A DNA stretch of 6,016 nucleotides, taken from JBOFEH01 sp051650265 (GTDB lineage: Bacteria; Bacillota; Clostridia; Lachnospirales; Cellulosilyticaceae). The notes under the pieces are model-generated. The model did no database searches and was not told where the DNA came from. It saw only the letters and a program-made list of their open reading frames with translations. The position numbers and the translations under genes were made by a program. Shown here one piece after another: positions 5,024 through 6,016 of the stretch. The first letter of the stretch is position 1; each line of letters opens with the position of its first letter. Location of the stretch: positions 1 through 6,016 of the forward strand of contig JBOFIR010000026.1 of assembly GCA_051650265.1 (NCBI GenBank), written 5' to 3'.

Positions 5024-6016
5024 ATGAAAAGAAAAATGTTCAAACAATGGGTAGGGTTAGTCTTAGTGCTGATGATGGTTGGTGCGGTAGTAGGGTGTGC
5101 ACAAAAAGCACCTGTGGCAGAACCTACACCAACAGAGCAAAGCACACAGACAGAAGCAACATCTGAAACACAGCCGACGCAAGAGGCAACAAATACAGAT
5201 TCAGCATTTCCAATAACGATTACAGATTCTACTGGAACAGAGATTACTATCAATCAAAAACCAGAAAAAATCGTTTCTCTTGCACCAAGTACAACAGAGA
5301 TTCTCTATTTCTTGGGTGTAGAAGATCACATAGTGGGACGTACAGACTTCTGTACATTCCCAGAAAGCATTTCAAGTGTGGCATCAGTAGGGGGGACATC
5401 AGACCCTAACATTGAGGCGATTGTTGCACTAAGTCCAGATCTTGTAGTAGCATCTACACACGTATCTGAAGAAGTACTTACAAAACTTAGAGAGGTTGGC
5501 ATCAATGTAGCTTTCCTCAATGAACAAGAAAATTTCGAAGGAACTTATTCTGCAATTCAAAACATCGGTAAGCTTGTTGGCGAAAGTGCTAAGGCAGACG
5601 AAGTAGTGGCACAGATGAAAGAAAAAGTAGAGGCAACTATTGAGAAAGTAAAAGTAGCTTCTGAAGGTAAAGCAGTGCCAAAAGTATATTACACAATCGG
5701 ATTTGGGGAAGGTGACTATAGTGCAGGCGGTGATACTTTCATTGGTGAGATGATCACTTTAGCAGGTGGTGATAATATTGCAAAAGATCTTAAGGGATGG
5801 GGCATTAGCAAAGAGCAAATCGCAGCAGGAGACCCAGATCTTATTATTATGCCAAGCAATAGAAATATGCCAGAGGACATGAAAAAAACTGATTTCTATA
5901 AAGACTTACGTGCAGTTAAAGAAGGTAAACTTTATGAAATCAGTGAAGATATGATATCTAGACAAGGGCCACGTCTGGCAGATGCATTTGTAGAACTCGC
6001 ACAAATCATCAACCCA
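5024..6016 (+). CDS. btuF: BtuF-like cobalamin ABC transporter substrate-binding lipoprotein, C-terminal end outside window
   Basis: 331 residues are visible and the frame is still open at the right edge. The ending GPRLADAFVELAQIINP is the typical last helix of the family, so only a few residues should be missing. Domains: signal peptide with a Lys/Arg start and hydrophobic core (1-24), lipobox VVGC with lipidated Cys25, a Thr/Glu/Pro/Gln-rich spacer (about 27-60), then the Fe/B12-type periplasmic-binding domain beginning ITITDSTGTEITI, with the signature PEKIVSLAPSTTEILYFLG and IEAIVALSPDLVVAS. The lipoprotein would sit on the outer face of the cytoplasmic membrane and hand its ligand to a BtuC-type permease and BtuD-type ATPase, neither in this window. 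The family also binds ferric siderophores or haem; the upstream cobalamin riboswitch is what points to B12. The start has AGGAGG (5013-5018) five bases upstream. The symbol is given by function and context, not by sequence comparison. Confidence 0.93.
   Translation, partial: MKRKMFKQWVGLVLVLMMVGAVVGCAQKAPVAEPTPTEQSTQTEATSETQPTQEATNTDSAFPITITDSTGTEITINQKPEKIVSLAPSTTEILYFLGVEDHIVGRTDFCTFPESISSVASVGGTSDPNIEAIVALSPDLVVASTHVSEEVLTKLREVGINVAFLNEQENFEGTYSAIQNIGKLVGESAKADEVVAQMKEKVEATIEKVKVASEGKAVPKVYYTIGFGEGDYSAGGDTFIGEMITLAGGDNIAKDLKGWGISKEQIAAGDPDLIIMPSNRNMPEDMKKTDFYKDLRAVKEGKLYEISEDMISRQGPRLADAFVELAQIINP

Noticed and set aside
4999..5253. 84-codon minus-strand frame antisense to the btuF signal peptide and spacer
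   Set aside because: It is antisense to a clear lipoprotein N-terminus with its own ribosome binding site. The Val/Cys/Ser-rich content mirrors the Thr/Glu/Gln-rich spacer.
1..6016. Search for CRISPR repeats, insertion sequences, integrases, toxin-antitoxin pairs, retrons or defence genes
   Set aside because: No spaced direct repeats, terminal inverted repeats, transposase or reverse-transcriptase motifs, or defence domains were visible. All larger frames are explained by housekeeping or transport families or by the unknown proteins described.

Overview
The window looks like a chromosomal segment of a low-GC, AT-rich Bacillota, most likely a clostridium of the Lachnospiraceae type. The reasons are purine-rich AGGAGG-type ribosome binding sites before every gene, TTGACA/TATAAT promoters, intrinsic terminators, a tRNA gene without an encoded CCA, and a member of the DUF3881 family, which I know mainly from Lachnospiraceae and relatives. 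Nothing looks like a phage, transposon, CRISPR array or plasmid.

Layout from left to right. (1) Bases 1-679, minus strand: a DegV-family fatty-acid-binding protein whose C-terminus lies outside the window. (2) Divergent from it, 816-1010: a 64-residue protein with two CxxC pairs (zinc-ribbon-like) and its own terminator. (3) 1147-2025: a DUF3881 protein behind a strong promoter. Its true start is ATG 1147, not the earlier in-frame ATG at 1114. (4) 2080-2153: tRNA-Arg(CCU) with its own promoter and a long hairpin terminator, shared with the convergent gene. (5) 3351-2227, minus strand: a short DEAD-box RNA helicase resembling Bacillus YfmL. (6) Divergent from it, 3521-4639: a protein with a C-terminal SEC-C zinc motif and a long unrecognised N-terminal region. 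(7) 4651-6016: a cobalamin uptake unit made of a promoter, a class-I-type cobalamin riboswitch, an intrinsic terminator and a BtuF-like substrate-binding lipoprotein that reaches the right edge of the window, probably only a few residues from its end.

Most genes here are independent single-gene units with their own promoter. The only tightly integrated system is the riboswitch-terminator-btuF unit. When the cell has enough cobalamin, the leader RNA should favour termination; when cobalamin is scarce, the B12-capturing lipoprotein and presumably permease/ATPase genes beyond the window are made. The DEAD-box helicase, tRNA-Arg and possibly the SEC-C protein suggest RNA or translation housekeeping, but their adjacency is not evidence of a shared pathway.

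I found no convincing undescribed multi-gene system. The most open questions are the small Cys-rich protein, the DUF3881 and SEC-C proteins of unknown role, and unusual details in the riboswitch leader (a 9-nt complementarity between the aptamer and the btuF leader, and a small upstream ORF overlapping the btuF start).
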